A stretch of 64,000 nucleotides of DNA from Pseudomonas sp. LD120 (GTDB lineage: Bacteria > Pseudomonadota > Gammaproteobacteria > Pseudomonadales > Pseudomonadaceae): contig NZ_WVHL01000003.1 of NCBI RefSeq assembly GCF_009861525.1, positions 1,240,001 to 1,304,000 of the forward strand, written 5' to 3'. A model generated the notes under the pieces. That model was given only the letters and a program-made list of their open reading frames with translations. It searched no databases and was not told where the DNA came from. Positions 24,776 to 33,726 of this stretch are shown here, one piece after another. Every line of letters starts with the position of its first letter. The first letter of the stretch is position 1. Position numbers and translations under genes: made by a program.

Positions 24776-26329
24776 TTATTGGCGATCCCAGGCCATGGTC
24801 CAGTGGCTGCCAGTGCCCGGCTCGTAATGAGTCGCACCGGATTTCCACTGGATGCAGTAGCCGCTGTACGGGAATGGCTTGCACTTGTAGGTGTTGCCGT
24901 CTTTAGGTTGCAGGACCACGGTGCCAGCTTTGTAGCTGCTCAGGCCTTGTGGGAACACGTGGTCATATTGGCCACTGTTCTCGCCGCCGCCTTCACCATT
25001 ACCGCCGCCGTCACCACCGCCAGTGCTTTCTTCCTGTTTCAGGATGAAGCTGGCGCTCTGTTGCAACAGTTCGCCTTTCTTGGAAGTGGCCACCACGGTC
25101 AGGTCGTACTTGCCCGGAGCTTGACCGTTGAGGGTCATGGAGAAGTGCGGGGTGTTGCCGGCTGGCGCTTGCTGGAAGGCCACACTTTCACCCTTGGCGT
25201 TGAACACCGTGGCTTTGATCGTGTAGTCGCCGCCCTTGGCGATGGCGTTGAAGTGCAAATCAACCTTGCCGTCTTTCAGGGTGTATTCAGGTTGCATGCC
25301 GGTGATGGACAGTTCGCCCGGCTTGGCCGCCTGCTCCTTGTCGATCATCACGTTGACGATGTCGCTGCCTTTCTTGACCAGGATTTCGTTGCGGCCGTAG
25401 TTCGGCACGACTTCGTCTTTGTCGTTGAGCACGCCCATCTGGTAGCCCAGCTTGGCGTTGTTGACCATCTTGGCCAGTGCATGGGGCCACACGTCGGCCT
25501 TGGCCAGTTCGGCGGAATCGATGTTCAGTACCACTTGCTTGGCGCTCAGTTCGTTCTGGGCGTTGAACACGCGAGTCTTGACCTTGTCACCCAGGCTCAG
25601 GGCTTCAGGTTGTACGGCGCCGACGGTGTTCCAGGACGATGGAATGGTGGCACCGTTGTCGATGTTCAGGTCGACCACGCTGTAGAAGGTGGCGTCGGTG
25701 TCGTGGACTTTCCAAGTGGCCAGCAGGACGTGGTAGCCGCTGCGGTCAGACGGGATGTTCACGGTGTGCTGGGTGGTGCCCTGGGCGGGTGCCGGGGTGT
25801 TCAGGGAAGGCCATGGCTGATCCAGCAGCGGCTTGAGCTCGAACGAATCGCGGGTCAGCGGCTGGTTCGGGTTCCAGTCTTTTTTGGTGATGTAGAACTG
25901 CCAGTAGCGAGTGGCGTGACCGGCGGTGTATTTCCAGGTGAAGGTTTGCGGACCTGGCTTGATGGTGTTCTTGGCCCAGCGGGTGGCCGACTGCTCATTG
26001 AGCTCGGAGAAGCGATCCAGGCCGCCTGCGGCGATGGTGCCGTTGGCTGGGCCGCATTGGGTAAAGTCACCGGTGCACGCCTGGGCGTTGCTTGGGAAGT
26101 GCGAGCCGCCGCCCGGGCGCCCGATGTATTCCACGCTCTGTGGTTCGTAGGTGATGGCGCCGCAGTTGGCATTGAGGTTGCCGCCAGCGCTGCTGCACAT
26201 GAAAGAGCGGGCTTTCGGAGTTTCGATGTAACCGTGCGCGGACGCCTGCTGAGCAGCAAGACCGGCAGCGCTCATGGCCAGGACCAGAGGAAGTTTAAGG
26301 AACGAGCGGGCTCGGGTGGAATACTTCAT
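24776..26329 (-). CDS. secreted AA10 lytic polysaccharide monooxygenase, GbpA-like (copy 2)
   Basis: A 517-residue paralogue of the gene at 23032. The signal peptide ends AQQASA and the mature protein begins HGYIETPKAR. The domain order is identical: AA10 oxidase, GbpA-type middle domain, Ig-like domain and C-terminal chitin-binding module (CKPFPYSGYCIQW). The linker before the last module is longer here and glycine-rich (GGGDGGGNGEGGGENSGQYD). From about residue 120 to 445 only a handful of residues differ between the copies, while the termini diverge. The ATG at 26329 has AAGG upstream. It has its own terminator and a promoter region related to that of copy 1. Confidence 0.92.
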   Translation of the reverse strand: MKYSTRARSFLKLPLVLAMSAAGLAAQQASAHGYIETPKARSFMCSSAGGNLNANCGAITYEPQSVEYIGRPGGGSHFPSNAQACTGDFTQCGPANGTIAAGGLDRFSELNEQSATRWAKNTIKPGPQTFTWKYTAGHATRYWQFYITKKDWNPNQPLTRDSFELKPLLDQPWPSLNTPAPAQGTTQHTVNIPSDRSGYHVLLATWKVHDTDATFYSVVDLNIDNGATIPSSWNTVGAVQPEALSLGDKVKTRVFNAQNELSAKQVVLNIDSAELAKADVWPHALAKMVNNAKLGYQMGVLNDKDEVVPNYGRNEILVKKGSDIVNVMIDKEQAAKPGELSITGMQPEYTLKDGKVDLHFNAIAKGGDYTIKATVFNAKGESVAFQQAPAGNTPHFSMTLNGQAPGKYDLTVVATSKKGELLQQSASFILKQEESTGGGDGGGNGEGGGENSGQYDHVFPQGLSSYKAGTVVLQPKDGNTYKCKPFPYSGYCIQWKSGATHYEPGTGSHWTMAWDRQ

Positions 26330-26476
26330 GGATAACGCCTTCAACAATTAAGTAGTGAGAGGTTCATGGGCTCGGGGATGTGATTGGGGACCGGTTTGAT
26401 AGAGCGGTTGGCGTCCGTGCCAGCACCCCCCGAGAGCAGTGAAAGGCTACGTGGCGGGTGCGTGGCGGACCATGGT

Positions 26477-26488
26477 ACGAGTACGAGA
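26477..26488. promoter_or_regulatory. shared element upstream of LPMO copy 2
   Basis: ACGAGTACGAGA, 148 bases before the LPMO copy 2 ATG. A further exact copy is at 26617-26628 within the last codons of the sensor kinase gene, and a variant lies before LPMO copy 1. The region 26330-26607 holds no gene. Confidence 0.35.
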
Positions 26489-26607
26489 GTTAGCGCCAGC
26501 TTCAGGGGGAGGCGGGTGCTGTGTTGCAACGCTGGAAGGTTCTCCACGGTGGCCCTCGCTGGCGCCTCTGAAATCAGGCGCCACACGAGGGAAGGGCGGA
26601 ACCGGGC

Positions 26608-29600
26608 TTATGTCTGACGAGTACGAGAATGCACGAAGGGCGCGCGGGCGATGCCCCGTGACCACGGCTTGAGCGGTTGGCGCAAGGCTGCCAGATCGCT
26701 CTTGGCCTGTTCGAAGATTCGTTCCATGGCATTCAGCAGATCGGCCTGGCAGCGGCGAATCGCATCCGGCTGCTGTGGGTCGGCTTGGCGCAGGGCCTGG
26801 CAGGCACAGGCCATTTCTCTGGCGTCGATCAGGCAGGCCACGCCGGTCAGTCGATGGCTCAGGTCGCCAATGGTATGGGCGAGACTGCTCAGGTCGATCT
26901 CGCGCAGAGACTGAATTTCCTGCTGCAGGTTCTTGGTCAGTTCCAGAAGAATACGGCGCCGCAGGATCGAGCTGTTGCGGCCATGCTCGTCCAGGTGCTC
27001 GAGGCTGAACCAGCGGGTGTGCCCGGGCGCTTCGTCGACTGGCGTGTGGCTGCCGAGGACTTCCTGCAGGCGCGCCAGGGTCACGGGTTTGATCATCAGG
27101 TCGTTCATCCCGGCGTTGGAGCATTGGGTGGCTTCGTTGCTCAGGGCGCTGGCGGTGTAGCCAATGATCAGGCGCGGCGACATGCGGCGTCGCTGTTCGT
27201 CTTCGCGCACTGCGCGGGTCAAGGCGTAGCCGTCCATGTCCGGCATGTTGCAGTCACTGATCAATACGTCGTAGGTTTTTTCGCTCAGGGCCAGCAAGGC
27301 CTCTTCACCACTGCACACATGCTCGGCCTGATGCCCCAGGCGCTCCAGTTGCAAGGTCAGCACCAGGCCGTTGGTGGAGACATCGTCCACCACCAGCACC
27401 CGCAGCGGTCGGGTGGCGTGTTGCTCTGCTGTCTGGGGTTCGGGGGCGGGGGGCTGGCTCCGCTGCCAGTTCAAAGGCAATTGCACGTGTACGCTGCAAC
27501 CTTGGTCCGGCTGGCTTTCCAGCCAGATATGGCCCTCCATCAATTGCGTCAGTTGGTGGCAGATGCTCAAGCCCAGGCCTGAGCCGCCGTAGAGGTGCGC
27601 GGTGCGCGCGCTGGCCTGGCGATAGGGCTCGAAGATCAACGGTTGCAGGGCCAGGGGGATGCCGATACCGCTGTCGCACACACTCAGGGTCAAGCGGCTG
27701 ACGCCCTCGTGCAACGGGCTTTCCGTGACGCGCACGGTGATGTGGCCCTGGTCGGTGAACTTCAGCGCGTTGCTGATCAGGTTGTGGAAAATCTGCTGCA
27801 GGCGCAGCGAGTCAATCCAATACAGGCGCTGCGGATCGGCCTGGTAGTCGAAGCGCAACTGCAGGTTCTTCTCCCGAGCCTGGGCGGCGAACAGGCTGAG
27901 GCTGTTGTTCAACAGTGGTTCCAGGGCCGTGGGATGGGGCGCCAGTTGCATCAGGCCACTCTCGATCTTGTCCAGGTCGAGGATGTTGCCGATCAGGTCG
28001 ATCATCGAGGTCGCCGATTGTTGGGCGACCCGCAGGTTGTGCGAGGGGGTATTGCGGCCGCTGGTTTCAAGTTCCAGTAGCCCCACCAGAGCGTTGAGCG
28101 GGGTGCGCAACTCGTGGCTCATGGAGGCCAGGAACTCACTTTTGGCGGCGCTGGCCTTGAGTGCCACTTGTTTGGCTTCGCGTAGTTTGATCTCCAGGTG
28201 CTTGCGCTCGGAGATATCCAGCCAGCCTCCCAGCAGTCCCTGCAGTTGACCGCGGGCGTTGTAGAACGGCACCAGCCACTGATACAGGTAACGTTGCTCG
28301 CCCTTGATCGTCAGGCTGGTGTCGAGAAAGCGCGGCCGGTGGTTGTGCAGCAGTTGCTGATGTTCGTCCTGCAGCGCGTGGGCAAAGTCTGCGGGCATGT
28401 TTATCTGTTCGGTGGGCAGGCAGCCTTTGACCTGGGCCTCGCTGGTGGCGAAAAACTCCTCATAGGCACGGTTGCAGGTGTTCAAGCGCCCGTGCAGGTC
28501 GCACACGTACAGCGGGGTCGGCAAGCCGTTGAGCAGGGAGAACTGAAACGCCAGCTTATCCTGCAAGAGCGTTTGGGCGCTGAGGCGCTCCTTGACTTGG
28601 ATCTTCAACCGCCAGTTCCACAGCAGGGACAGGACGAAAACCACCAGTACCACGATACCGACATGCCAAGCCTGCTCGACGGCCCATTCCCAGACATTGT
28701 TCTGGGGGCGTTCGGCGATCACCTGGATATCGCTTTGCGGCGAGCGCGACAGCGAGTCCAGCAGTTTGTTGAGGATGCTCAGCAACTCGGCGGAATCGGC
28801 ACCCACGGCAAATTGATGGGGCCTGGGCGTGGCTTTGATCGACAGGCCGTACTGCAGTCCTGGTCCGGGTTGTACCTGCTTGGCGCCGGGGCTGTCGAGG
28901 GTGGCGTCGACCCGCCGCTGGCGCACCAGCTCCAGGGACTGCTGGTAGTTTTCGGTGAGCAGTAGCTGGATTTTCGGGTAACGCAGGCGCAGGTATTCGT
29001 GTAGAGGGTGATAACGCGAGAGCGAGAGTTGGCGGCCCTCCAAGGCTTCCAGCGAGCTGGGGGAACTGTCGCCCTGGCGAATGATGAAACTCCAGTTGCG
29101 GGTGCCGTAGGGCTGACTCAAACGCAGCCCTTTGGCGGTGTCGCCGACGCCCATCGCGCGGCTTGCCAGATTCGCGCCGCCCAGGGTCAGTTGTTGCAGG
29201 TCGTCGGCCCGCGACAGGCTGGGCTGGATGTTCAGTTTCAGGCGAAACGAATCGGCCAGGGTCTGTAACAGATCGATGCCCAGTCCGGCCCATTGACCAT
29301 CGCTGGTGCGGTACAGGTAGGGCGGTGTTTCCTCGGCCAGCAGGTTGATCTGCTCATGCCGCTTCAGCCACGCCAGTTCCTGGGGGTTGAGCATCAATGC
29401 GTCGGTGGGGGAATAGGGGAACGGTCCGTAACTGGCCTGTTCTTGAACCTTTGACTTCAACGGGCCGGGGATGCCCTGCAACACATGGTTGATCAGGGCC
29501 AGCAGGGTCGACTGGTCGTCGCGCACGGCGAAGGCGAAGCCGACATTGGGCAAATGCGCGGCCAGTTTGTTTTGCAGATCCAGGTCTGGGCGGGCCTGCA

Positions 29601-30264
29601 GGTACAGCCCGGCGCGAAATTGATCGCCGATGAATGCATCCGCTTTGCCCTGGGCCAGTTGTTCCAAGGCCAGGGCAGTGGTGCGCACGGTCTGTATTTC
29701 TGCCTTGGGGTAGGCCTGTAGCACCTTGTCTGTTCGCAGGTAATTTTTCAGCACCAGTACGCGCTTGCCCCACAGGTCCAGAGGCAGGCTTTGATCGCTG
29801 GCGCGGCCAACGATGATTGGCTGATTGTTCAGATACGGCAGGCTCAGGCGCAGGCTCGGGTTGGCGGCTTCGAACTCGGTGGCGCGGGCCAGCAAATCAA
29901 CTCGGTGTTCCAGCAGCGCCTCCACCGCGGCTTGCGGCGATGGCACTTCGACTTGTTGGAAGTGCAGGTCCAACTGGTCGCCAATCAGCTTCAGATACTC
30001 GTCGGAGATCGACTTCAGTACCTGATTGCCGGCGCTTTCCAGGGGCCGCTCGGGGGGGACGATGCGTGCCACTTTCAGGGTCTTGCACGGTAGGCTGTCA
30101 CGCAGTGCCAGCAGCTTGCTCAACGGCAGATTGTTATCCGTTAGGACTGCGTAACGGTTATCGGCGCTGGCTGGTACCAGGGCGCCCAGGCCGAACAGGG
30201 GGATCAGCAGCAAGCAACAGCGCTGCATCCTCCGGCGCACGAAGGAAAGCGAAATCAGGGGCAT
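26608..30264 (-). CDS. EvgS/BvgS-like hybrid sensor histidine kinase
   Basis: A 1218-residue membrane kinase. Order: signal peptide/anchor (LLLIPLFGLGALVPASA), two periplasmic solute-binding (SBP-3) domains (about 40-270 and 290-510), a membrane helix (HVGIVVLVVFVLSLLW), a PAS domain, HisKA with ASMSHELRTPLNALVG, HATPase with N-box HNLISNALKF and G-box GGSGLGLSI, a receiver domain with Asp in VLISDCNMPDMDG, and a C-terminal HPt domain (DLSHRLTGVACLI). This is the unorthodox four-step phosphorelay plan of EvgS/BvgS. ATG 30264 gives an N-terminus just before the signal peptide. The partner regulator gene lies 35 bases upstream. The ligand is unknown; control of the nearby LPMO genes is speculation. 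Confidence 0.9.
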   Translation of the reverse strand: MPLISLSFVRRRMQRCCLLLIPLFGLGALVPASADNRYAVLTDNNLPLSKLLALRDSLPCKTLKVARIVPPERPLESAGNQVLKSISDEYLKLIGDQLDLHFQQVEVPSPQAAVEALLEHRVDLLARATEFEAANPSLRLSLPYLNNQPIIVGRASDQSLPLDLWGKRVLVLKNYLRTDKVLQAYPKAEIQTVRTTALALEQLAQGKADAFIGDQFRAGLYLQARPDLDLQNKLAAHLPNVGFAFAVRDDQSTLLALINHVLQGIPGPLKSKVQEQASYGPFPYSPTDALMLNPQELAWLKRHEQINLLAEETPPYLYRTSDGQWAGLGIDLLQTLADSFRLKLNIQPSLSRADDLQQLTLGGANLASRAMGVGDTAKGLRLSQPYGTRNWSFIIRQGDSSPSSLEALEGRQLSLSRYHPLHEYLRLRYPKIQLLLTENYQQSLELVRQRRVDATLDSPGAKQVQPGPGLQYGLSIKATPRPHQFAVGADSAELLSILNKLLDSLSRSPQSDIQVIAERPQNNVWEWAVEQAWHVGIVVLVVFVLSLLWNWRLKIQVKERLSAQTLLQDKLAFQFSLLNGLPTPLYVCDLHGRLNTCNRAYEEFFATSEAQVKGCLPTEQINMPADFAHALQDEHQQLLHNHRPRFLDTSLTIKGEQRYLYQWLVPFYNARGQLQGLLGGWLDISERKHLEIKLREAKQVALKASAAKSEFLASMSHELRTPLNALVGLLELETSGRNTPSHNLRVAQQSATSMIDLIGNILDLDKIESGLMQLAPHPTALEPLLNNSLSLFAAQAREKNLQLRFDYQADPQRLYWIDSLRLQQIFHNLISNALKFTDQGHITVRVTESPLHEGVSRLTLSVCDSGIGIPLALQPLIFEPYRQASARTAHLYGGSGLGLSICHQLTQLMEGHIWLESQPDQGCSVHVQLPLNWQRSQPPAPEPQTAEQHATRPLRVLVVDDVSTNGLVLTLQLERLGHQAEHVCSGEEALLALSEKTYDVLISDCNMPDMDGYALTRAVREDEQRRRMSPRLIIGYTASALSNEATQCSNAGMNDLMIKPVTLARLQEVLGSHTPVDEAPGHTRWFSLEHLDEHGRNSSILRRRILLELTKNLQQEIQSLREIDLSSLAHTIGDLSHRLTGVACLIDAREMACACQALRQADPQQPDAIRRCQADLLNAMERIFEQAKSDLAALRQPLKPWSRGIARAPFVHSRTRQT

Positions 30265-30299
30265 AGGGGGGAGGCTCCGGGTTTTGCCGCGTTCGCGAC

Positions 30300-30941
30300 T
30301 CAGGAAAGACCGTGTTCCTGGATGTACAGAAAAAGACTGGCTGAGGTGTCCAGGCCAAGCTTGCGCATGGCGCTGCTCTTTTGTGTGCTGATGGTCTGTT
30401 TGCTGCGGCACAGGTGCTGGGCAATGGCGCCGATGCTCATGCCGGTGCCATACAGGCGCAGCACTTCGATCTCTCTGGCCGACAACTGTTCGGGCTGCAG
30501 CAGCGGCTTGCCATGCAGGGCGGTGCTGGTGTCGAGCAGGTGCTGGATCGACGGTGACACGAAGGGCGCGCGCGGGTTGGCCGCGACCGCCTTGGGCAGG
30601 TCGTTGAGCAGGCCGCGCTTGCTCACCAGGCCCTGGATGCCGAGCTTGAGCACGCTACTGATCAGTGCCGTGTTGTCGAGCATGGTGATGACCACGATGG
30701 CCAACTCCGGGTAGCGTGAGCGCAGGCGTCTGATCAGACGAATCCCATCCACCTGATCGCCGCCGGGCATCATCAGGTCGGTCAGCAGTAGGTCGCAGGG
30801 CTGGCGCTGCAGGTTCTCCAACAGGGTTTCCACGCTGTGGGCTTGGGCGACAACCTGGAGGTCGGCGCGTTTATCCAGCAGGGTGTGTATCCCGATCAGG
30901 GTCAGGGGATGGTCATCGGCTATCTGGACGCGGGTCGGCAT
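30300..30941 (-). CDS. EvgA/BvgA-like response regulator (NarL/FixJ family)
   Basis: A 213-residue response regulator: receiver domain (QIADDHPLTLIGIHTLL; phospho-Asp in LLLTDLMMPGG) and C-terminal LuxR-type HTH (LSAREIEVLRLYGTGMSIGA, LCRSKQTISTQKSSAMRKLG). It precedes the hybrid kinase in the same operon, the arrangement of evgAS and bvgAS. Many such regulators bind their own promoter; two imperfect palindromes upstream (31086-31122) are candidates. The ATG follows no strong Shine-Dalgarno. Confidence 0.9.
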   Translation of the reverse strand: MPTRVQIADDHPLTLIGIHTLLDKRADLQVVAQAHSVETLLENLQRQPCDLLLTDLMMPGGDQVDGIRLIRRLRSRYPELAIVVITMLDNTALISSVLKLGIQGLVSKRGLLNDLPKAVAANPRAPFVSPSIQHLLDTSTALHGKPLLQPEQLSAREIEVLRLYGTGMSIGAIAQHLCRSKQTISTQKSSAMRKLGLDTSASLFLYIQEHGLS

Positions 30942-31085
30942 CGTTTTGGGCTACTCGGCTTTTTGACAGGATTTGGCGCACAGCAACAGGCGGCTTCCTT
31001 GGGTGGAGCGGCAATGTGCTAGTGGGGTGGTCAGAGGTTTCGCAGGGTATCACTGAAAATGACGCCAAAAAGCCGACGGAATAAT

Positions 31086-31122
31086 TTTAGGAAACGTCTT
31101 AAGTTTTGTAGGAATATTCTTG
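31086..31122. promoter_or_regulatory. two imperfect palindromes, possible EvgA-type sites
   Basis: TTAGGAAACGTCTTAA (TTA-N-GA-N4-TC-N-TAA symmetry) and AGGAATATTCTT lie together in an AT-rich patch about 150 bases before the response regulator start. TGTAGGAA within it equals a half-site reported for EvgA-like regulators. The 494-base gap 30942-31435 otherwise shows no supported gene; its right third is a very GC-rich repeat-like stretch. Confidence 0.3.
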
Positions 31123-31435
31123 AAATGTTGTAGATGGACTCGTCGCAATGATGCAGGAAACGCCTCTAGGTCGGGTGTTCCAGTGTCATTCAGGTGTACT
31201 TGCTTGTGGTGTTTCGAACCCTGACAAAGAGGGCGAGTCTGCGGGCTATTCAGTGCGTGGAATTGGCGGCCTATCGGCGATTTTTGCAGCTTTTAATGCA
31301 CAATCATGAATGTTGTTGGTTTGTCTGGCGTGGCGTGGCGTCGGTGCGGCTCGGCTCGGCCGAGCGCCGGCGGCCGGCGCGAGGAAGGGGCCAGGACAGC
31401 ATCGGCGTGGTGTTTTGCCGTGATCGGCTCCCGCC

Positions 31436-32263
31436 TTACACCGGGCTGTAGATCCGCGGGGCGCTGCGATGGGGCACGTGGATCAGATTGAGGCGGTGCT
31501 TGTTGGCCCATTGCACGGTCAGTGCCGTGGGGGCCGAAAGGCTGACCAGGGTTCCGAGACGGGCGCGCACTGCTTTGTGGATCAACTCCAGGCTGCAGCG
31601 GCTGGTGACCACGGTGAAGCCTCGGCGGGCGTCGATCCCGGCGTTCAGCAGGGCGCCGATCAGCTTGTCCAGGGCGTTGTGGCGGCCAATGTCTTCCTGG
31701 CACAGGCGTACCTCGCCCTGCGCGTCCAAATACAGCGCGGCATGCAGCGCACCGCTGCTGCGGGCCATGTGCTGGGCCTGTTCGATGCGCTCACGCAGGC
31801 CCAGCAGGTGTTCGGCGGGGGGCAGGGGCGAAGGTTCGAGTATCTGCAGTTGCGGCAGCGCCTGTTCCAGGGCCTCCACGCCGCACAGCCCGCAGCCGCT
31901 GGTCCCGGCCATTTGTCGGCGATGGTCCTTGAGGGCCCAGAACGCCCGGCTGGAAATCTGCACCTCGGCCTGGCAGGCCTGGGGAAAGTGGCTGAGGCGG
32001 ATGTCGTAGATTTCGCCAAGGTCGCTGACGATGTCGTTGGTGATGCTGAAGCCGCGAATGAAGTCTTCCAGATTGCCGGGAGACACCATCATCACCGCCT
32101 GGCTCAGGCCGTTGTAGGTGATGGCCAGGGCGATTTCGGCGGCCAGCGGCGCTTCGTTCACCCCGCCTTCGGGGCTGTATTCGCGATAGGCCACGCGCTG
32201 TGGCGCCGGTGCCGGCGCGTTGGCCTCGGGCAGTTGATCCGGCTGTTCGATCGGGCAAACCAT
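31436..32263 (-). CDS. fdhD: formate dehydrogenase accessory sulfurtransferase FdhD
   Basis: A 275-residue FdhD. It transfers sulfur from IscS to the molybdenum cofactor of formate dehydrogenase. The active cysteines are in GTSGCGLCGVEAL; the NEAPLAAEIALAITYNG start, DIVSDLGEIYDIRL, CQEDIGRHNALDKLIG and VTSRCSLELIHKAVRA blocks are characteristic. The ATG has TTGAGGT upstream. mobA, another molybdenum-cofactor gene, precedes it on the same strand by 70 bases. No formate dehydrogenase structural gene is in the window. Confidence 0.94.
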   Translation of the reverse strand: MVCPIEQPDQLPEANAPAPAPQRVAYREYSPEGGVNEAPLAAEIALAITYNGLSQAVMMVSPGNLEDFIRGFSITNDIVSDLGEIYDIRLSHFPQACQAEVQISSRAFWALKDHRRQMAGTSGCGLCGVEALEQALPQLQILEPSPLPPAEHLLGLRERIEQAQHMARSSGALHAALYLDAQGEVRLCQEDIGRHNALDKLIGALLNAGIDARRGFTVVTSRCSLELIHKAVRARLGTLVSLSAPTALTVQWANKHRLNLIHVPHRSAPRIYSPV

Positions 32264-32333
32264 GACGGTACCTCAATGCATTCAGTAATGGCACCTGCTG
32301 TTAAACGCGTCCGGGGCTGTGTCGGCGCAGGTG

Positions 32334-32948
32334 TCAGGCCAGGGGCCTGGGGTCTGTCTCAGACAGTAGCTCAGGGGTGTTGAAATTACTCAGTCGCGGG
32401 TCGTCTTCGGCACAGTGCACGGCGTTCAGTCGGCGCGGGTCAAGGGCTCGCAGCAGACTGCGTTCTCCGTGGTCCCAGGCCTGACGCAAAGGTTCCAGCA
32501 GCGCCGTGGGCAGCAGGCTGAACATCGGCTGCCAGTGCCCGGCCTGTTGCACCATCACGGGTTGATCGCAGGCCTTGCGGGCATCCAGCAGGGCCTGGAT
32601 CAGCGTGGCATCGATCTTCGGCGCATCGCAGGCCAGGACCAGCAGCCAGGGATGGCGGGCCACCGCCAAGCCAGCCAGCACGCCCGCCAGGGGACCGGGG
32701 AAGCCTTGCTGCGCATCGCTCACCCACTGGTCGGCGTAGGCACGGTAGCGCTCGGCGTTGCGGTTGCAGGAAATGATCAGGTCATCGCTGAAGGGACGAA
32801 CCACAGCCTGCACATGGGCAATCAACGGCGCGCCCCGCCAGAGCAGCAAGCCTTTGTCCCGTCCACCCATGCGTGCCCCGCGCCCGCCCGCCAGCAACAG
32901 GATCGAGCAGGGCTGAGCGGCAGGGGCGACGGGGCGGGTGACGGGCAT
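32334..32948 (-). CDS. mobA: molybdenum cofactor guanylyltransferase MobA
   Basis: A 204-residue nucleotidyltransferase that joins GMP to molybdopterin to make the MGD cofactor. Signatures: ILLLAGGRGARMGGRDKGLL (GTP-binding loop, about residues 16-35), ISCNRNAERY, FPGPLAGVLAGL and LACDAPKIDATL. It is followed by fdhD, consistent with supply of the cofactor to formate dehydrogenase. It begins four bases after the end of the broken FUSC-family gene. Confidence 0.92.
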   Translation of the reverse strand: MPVTRPVAPAAQPCSILLLAGGRGARMGGRDKGLLLWRGAPLIAHVQAVVRPFSDDLIISCNRNAERYRAYADQWVSDAQQGFPGPLAGVLAGLAVARHPWLLVLACDAPKIDATLIQALLDARKACDQPVMVQQAGHWQPMFSLLPTALLEPLRQAWDHGERSLLRALDPRRLNAVHCAEDDPRLSNFNTPELLSETDPRPLA

Positions 32949-32951
32949 GGT

Positions 32952-33671
32952 TCAGGGCACGGTGGAGTGGCGGGCGCAAACCATCTCATTGTCTGGCCGG
33001 TACGTCCAATCAGGTGTGTTGAATGGCCGATTGATGCGGCTGATCGAGAGGGCTTGCGTCCTGTCATGGCGGGGCGAGATGCGCCAGTACCGGGCGCTCT
33101 TGCCCAGGCGCTGGCGCATCTCGCCCAGGGTCGCCGCCAACTGCCGGGTCAGCAACCGGTAGCCGTCCAGGGCCGAATACACCGGCGCTTCCAGGGCGTT
33201 CTCGGGGCTGCCTTCCATAGGTTTTTCCAGGCGCTGGGTAACCCCCGTTTGCAGGGCCCGGGCCATGCCGATCAGCAGTACGCGGATCGGCCGGTACTCG
33301 GCCTTGAGCGCCAGTTGCATCTGCACCATGGTCTGCGGATCACTGGCGTCGCGGCGGGTATTGCCGAGGATCTCCAGGGGGTCGATGGCCCGCTCGGCGG
33401 CTTTTTTGCCGATGTTGCCGTGATGCTGCAGACCGCCGATCACCACCAGCATGGTCATCGAGGCCCATTCGCCGTGGGGCAGGTTGAGGCCGATGGTCAG
33501 CAAGATGGTGGCGATCAGGCCGAGGGCGACCCGCACCGCGTGGATCAGCCGGGCGTGACGCTAGCGCCGGTACGGGTCCAGCGCGGGACGCAGCAGGCGG
33601 CGCAGCAAGGGGGGCAGGGTGATGCTTGGCAGGAACTTGAACGGGCCCAGGCTGGTTTCTCCCAGTGGCAT
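32952..33671 (-). pseudogene. FUSC/YccS-type inner-membrane transporter gene, nonsense codon and large internal deletion
   Basis: From ATG 33671 the frame reads MPLGETSLGPFKFLPSITLP and on to DPYRR, meets TAG at 33563-33561, then continues in the same frame with RHARLIHAVRVALGLIATIL and MTMLVVIGGLQHHGNIGKKA, a FUSC-family membrane start. Directly afterwards it jumps to LEILGNTRRDASDPQTMVQM, the cytoplasmic part, leaving out the several membrane helices and linker such proteins (usually 350-700 residues) have between. So there is an in-frame deletion as well as the amber codon. The last about 35 residues before the stop at 32952 look non-homologous. Almost certainly non-functional. The deletion size is inferred from family architecture. 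Confidence 0.7.
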
Positions 33672-33726
33672 GAGTGGCTGAAAGCGTGGCCGGGACTCGG
33701 CGCGTGGCGAGCCCCGGCATGGTGGT

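Noticed and set aside
31194..31451. 85-codon plus-strand frame before fdhD
   Set aside because: No ribosome site, runs into the end of fdhD, and the second half is translated GC-rich repeat.
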